NCBI GenBank assembly: GCA_050108195.1
Contig: JBNIDL010000002.1
Coordinates: 14,758 to 78,757, forward strand
Reading direction: 5' to 3'
Origin: JBNIDL01 sp050108195
GTDB taxonomy: Bacteria > Pseudomonadota > Gammaproteobacteria > Enterobacterales > Enterobacteriaceae
DNA length: 64,000 bases
Position numbers and translations under genes: made by a program
Part shown: piece by piece, positions 60,107 to 64,000 of the stretch
Layout of the letters: every line of letters begins with the position of its first letter
Numbering within the stretch: the stretch's first letter is position 1
The notes under the pieces: model-generated
What the model saw: the letters and a program-made list of their open reading frames with translations, nothing else
Told to the model about the DNA's origin: nothing
The model's database searches: none

Positions 60107-61975
60107 ATGAGAAAAAATAAAAAAAAATCATTAATTACATTAGCGATAGCAACTATAGGTATAGTTTATGGTGATATTGGAACAAGTCCACTTTACGCTT
60201 TAAAAGAAAGTTTTTCCAATTATTATGGATTTAGTATAGAAAGAAACACAATATTCGGATTTCTATCTTTTATTTTTTGGTTGCTAATTCTAGTTGTTTC
60301 TTTTAAGTATTTAACAGTAGTTATGTCAGCTGATAATTCTGGAGAAGGTGGAATATTTGTCCTTATGTCCTTAGCTAGTAAATATATAAATAACAAAAAA
60401 ATGAATAAAGTTTTAATATTAATAGGAATAATAGGAGGCAGTTTTTTTTACGGAGAAGCTGTTATTACCCCAGCTATATCTATAATGTCAGCTGTGGAAG
60501 GGCTTAAAATAATATATCCAACGATAAATATAATAACACCAATAGCTATAATGCTATTAACATTATTATTTATTATACAAAGCAATGGAACTAATAGAGT
60601 TAGTAATTTATTTTCTCCTTTAATGTTATTTTGGTTTATATCTATAGGGATTCTAGGATTAAAAGGAATATTTATGAACCCAATTATAATAAAAGCAATA
60701 AATCCAAAATGGGCTGTTTTATTTATAAAAGAATATAAAATTTTATCTCTATTTGCATTGGGATCTATAGTTTTATCTATAACTGGAGTAGAAGCTATAT
60801 ATGCTGATATGGGTCATTTTGGGAAAAATCCCATAAGAATCGCATGGTTTTCTATAATACTACCTTCTTTATTACTAAACTATTTAGGGCAAGGTGCAAT
60901 TTTATTAAAAAATCCAAAATATATAAAAAATCCATTTTTTTTTCTTGCTCCAAAATACATATACGTTCCACTAGTTATATTGTCAATAATAGCCACAATA
61001 ATAGCTTCACAATCAGTTATATCAGGTGTTTTTTCTATTACAAAACAAGCTATAGGCTTAGGGTATTTGCCTCCTATGAATATAATACATACATCAGAAT
61101 CAGAAGTAGGACAAATATATATACCTTTTATAAATTGGATACTTTATTTAATAGTGTTATTTATAACTATAATATTTAAAAATTCCAGTAATTTAGCTGC
61201 TGCTTATGGAATAGCAGTTACAGGAACGATGGTATTAACAACTTGTTTGGTATGCATAGTTGCAAAAAAAAATTGGAACTTTAATTTTATATTAGTTTTA
61301 TTTTTATTGTTAATTTTGTTATTAATAGACATACCTATATTTATATCAAACATAATTAAATTAAACTCAAAAGGATGGATATCTTTATTTTTAGCTTTAA
61401 TTATGTCATTAATAATGACAACTTGGAAAAATGAAAAGAAAATACTATTAAAAAAAATACGTGAACACAGTAATTCTTTAGAAGCTTTTATAATATCATT
61501 GGAAAAAAATCCTCCAAAGAAAGTACATGGAACTGCTGTATTTATGTCCAGAGGTAGTGATGTTATTCCGTCCGCATTATTACATAACTTAAAACATAAC
61601 AAAGTTCTTCATGAAAGAGTGATATTACTAACCATAAAGATAGAAAATTCACCGTTTGTACACAACGTTAAAAGAGTAAATATAGAATCTTTGTCTTCTA
61701 TATTTTGGAAAATAGTAGCTAATTATGGTTTTAAGGAAATTCCAAATATGGAAGAAATATTCCATAGAAGTAGTTTAGAAGGATTATATTGTCAAATGAG
61801 TGAAACTTCTTTTTTTGTATCACATGAATCTTTAATATTAAAAAAGAGAAATTTCTTTTATATGTTAAGAGGTAAATTATTTATAGCTTTAAATAAAAAC
61901 GTTTTACATGCTTCAGAAAAATATTTAATACCTCCTCATAGAATAATAGAACTTGGAACACAAGTAGAAATATAA
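60107..61975 (+). CDS. kup: low-affinity potassium transporter Kup
   Basis: Proton-coupled K+ importer of the inner membrane. It is 622 residues, the E. coli length. About twelve membrane segments are followed by a cytosolic C-terminal domain from about residue 440. The selectivity signature YGDIGTSPLYALKE and the motifs SADNSGEGGIFVLMSLAS, GSFFYGEAVITPAISIMSAV and GVEAIYADMGHFG are intact. In E. coli kup lies between mnmG and rrsC, the same order as here with intervening genes removed. It is the only K+ uptake system visible in the window. Confidence 0.97.
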   Translation: MRKNKKKSLITLAIATIGIVYGDIGTSPLYALKESFSNYYGFSIERNTIFGFLSFIFWLLILVVSFKYLTVVMSADNSGEGGIFVLMSLASKYINNKKMNKVLILIGIIGGSFFYGEAVITPAISIMSAVEGLKIIYPTINIITPIAIMLLTLLFIIQSNGTNRVSNLFSPLMLFWFISIGILGLKGIFMNPIIIKAINPKWAVLFIKEYKILSLFALGSIVLSITGVEAIYADMGHFGKNPIRIAWFSIILPSLLLNYLGQGAILLKNPKYIKNPFFFLAPKYIYVPLVILSIIATIIASQSVISGVFSITKQAIGLGYLPPMNIIHTSESEVGQIYIPFINWILYLIVLFITIIFKNSSNLAAAYGIAVTGTMVLTTCLVCIVAKKNWNFNFILVLFLLLILLLIDIPIFISNIIKLNSKGWISLFLALIMSLIMTTWKNEKKILLKKIREHSNSLEAFIISLEKNPPKKVHGTAVFMSRGSDVIPSALLHNLKHNKVLHERVILLTIKIENSPFVHNVKRVNIESLSSIFWKIVANYGFKEIPNMEEIFHRSSLEGLYCQMSETSFFVSHESLILKKRNFFYMLRGKLFIALNKNVLHASEKYLIPPHRIIELGTQVEI

Positions 61976-62020
61976 AAATATTTCTTCAATTTCATAAATT
62001 AAATATAGTTAATAAATAAC

Positions 62021-62048
62021 TTGACTCTAATATAAAATAGAGTAGGAT
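62021..62048 (+). promoter_or_regulatory. candidate rRNA operon promoter
   Basis: -35 TTGACT (62021-62026) and -10 TAGGAT (62043-62048) are separated by 16 bases, the shorter spacing typical of E. coli rrn P1 promoters. It lies 125 bases upstream of the 16S 5' end and just before the leader half of the processing stem. No clear Fis sites or GC-rich discriminator can be made out in this A/T background. Confidence 0.6.
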
Positions 62049-62080
62049 AAATTTTACAATAATATTTAATTTATTAAATA

Positions 62081-62108
62081 CGTTATTGTACGAAAGTATA
62101 TACTAAAT
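62081..62108 (+). promoter_or_regulatory. 16S processing stem, leader half
   Basis: CGTTATTGTAC (62081-62091) and ATACTAAAT (62100-62108) are exactly complementary, in register, to two segments in the 16S-tRNA spacer (63773-63783 and 63755-63763). Together they form a long-range duplex enclosing 16S rRNA, like the RNase III substrate of E. coli rrn transcripts. Confidence 0.75.
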
Positions 62109-62173
62109 CATTATATAGTAGTACTAGTTTTAATTAGTAAAAACATTTTGTTTTATGTTTTTTCTAGTTTAAA

Positions 62174-63744
<1,571 letters not shown>

Positions 63745-63754
63745 TTTAGGAAGT

Positions 63755-63783
63755 ATTTAGTATTTATGATTAGTACAATAACG
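63755..63783 (+). promoter_or_regulatory. 16S processing stem, spacer half
   Basis: ATTTAGTAT (63755-63763) and GTACAATAACG (63773-63783) pair with the leader segments at 62100-62108 and 62081-62091, giving 9 and 11 base pairs around an internal loop of 8 and 9 bases. It is located just 3' of the 16S gene, as expected for RNase III processing. Confidence 0.75.
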
Positions 63784-63792
63784 ATTTTTTTA

Positions 63793-63865
63793 GTCTCCTT
63801 CGTCTAGTGGTTCAGGACACTGCCCTTTCACGGCGGCAACAGGGGTTCAAATCCCCTAGGGGACA
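63793..63865 (+). tRNA. gltU: tRNA-Glu (anticodon UUC)
   Basis: Spacer tRNA between 16S and 23S. The acceptor GTCTCCT pairs with AGGGGAC (one G-U), the anticodon loop is CTTTCAC, and the T arm is AGGGG-TTCAAAT-CCCCT. Discriminator A (G in E. coli); no CCA encoded (followed by TAA). It is nearly identical to the gltU family of rrn spacer tRNAs. Confidence 0.97.
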
Positions 63866-63888
63866 TAAATGGTTTAAAAACGATCTTT

Positions 63889-64000
63889 TGTAAATAAGCG
63901 AATTATCGTATATGAAGGATGCCTTGGCAGTCAAAGGCTATGAAGGACGTGTAAATCTGCGAAAAGCATCGGGGAGTTGATATAAAACGATATTATCCGG
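63889..64000 (+). rRNA. rrl: 23S ribosomal RNA (5' end only)
   Basis: The 5' end begins around GTAAATAAGCGAATTATCG, equivalent to E. coli GGTTAAGCGACTAAGCG. GGATGCCTTGGCAGTCA and GGCTATGAAGGACGTG follow and are diagnostic. It is cut by the window edge after about 112 bases. The exact 5' nucleotide is uncertain by a few bases. Confidence 0.95.

Noticed and set aside
60844..61179. 111-codon frame within kup in another phase
   Set aside because: It overlaps the conserved Kup membrane core in a different frame and is Tyr/Ser/Ile-rich by composition only.

Overview
This window looks like part of the chromosome of a strongly reduced, A+T-rich bacterium related to the Enterobacterales, most likely an obligate insect or other host-restricted symbiont. 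The reasons are visible in the sequence. Base composition is extremely A/T (only the rRNA and tRNA genes stand out as richer in G+C), with Lys/Ile/Asn-heavy proteins and long A or T runs inside genes. Genes are tightly packed, and many overlap. There are no mobile elements, phage genes, CRISPR arrays or restriction systems. Gene neighbourhoods can be read as an E. coli/Yersinia-type chromosome with most intervening genes deleted. I cannot name the species from sequence alone.

Layout. Positions 1-3250: rpsB (partial), map, dapD and thyA. 3337-11947: ygdQ (TerC family), then the leftward run pgk-fbaA-rpiA-prfB-lysS, then gshB-ruvX-yggT rightward. 11912-14964: mreD-mreC-mreB leftward, then aroQ followed by a truncated accB remnant. 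14971-28052: the complete S10-spc-alpha ribosomal protein cluster (rpsJ to rplQ, with secY and rpoA) on the minus strand, lacking only rpmD. 28084-28347: tRNA-Thr(GGU), tRNA-Gly(UCC) and tRNA-Thr(UGU), transcribed into rpsJ. 28462-38358: coaA, murB, rpoH, rsmD, gor, marC, prlC, pitA and sodA. 38355-48555: glyS-glyQ, gyrB, mnmE-yidC-yidD-rnpA-rpmH and dnaN. 48561-59920: mnmG-atpBEFHAGDC-glmU-glmS, transcribed leftward. 60107-61975: kup. 62174-64000: 16S rRNA, tRNA-Glu and the start of 23S rRNA.

Function. The cell keeps translation, ATP synthase, lower glycolysis (fbaA, pgk), a pentose phosphate step (rpiA), glutathione and superoxide defence (gshB, gor, sodA), cell-wall precursor genes and a rod-shape system (glmS, glmU, murB, dapD, mreBCD), CoA synthesis (coaA), dTMP synthesis, Sec/YidC membrane insertion, sigma-32, and K+ and phosphate uptake. 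What is absent from expected positions is as informative: birA, most of accB, dnaA, recF, atpI, rsmG, rpmD, tyrU and tuf.

The most unusual signal is in release factor 2. The prfB gene is in two frames, with an in-frame UGA at codon 26 exactly as in E. coli. Here the slippery codon is UUU rather than CUU, and I see no upstream Shine-Dalgarno-like stimulator. The RF2 stop-recognition tripeptide reads Asn-Pro-Leu instead of Ser-Pro-Phe. UGA stops in the window occur mostly where an ATGA overlap with the next gene imposes them. I found no sign of a wholly new mobile or defence system.
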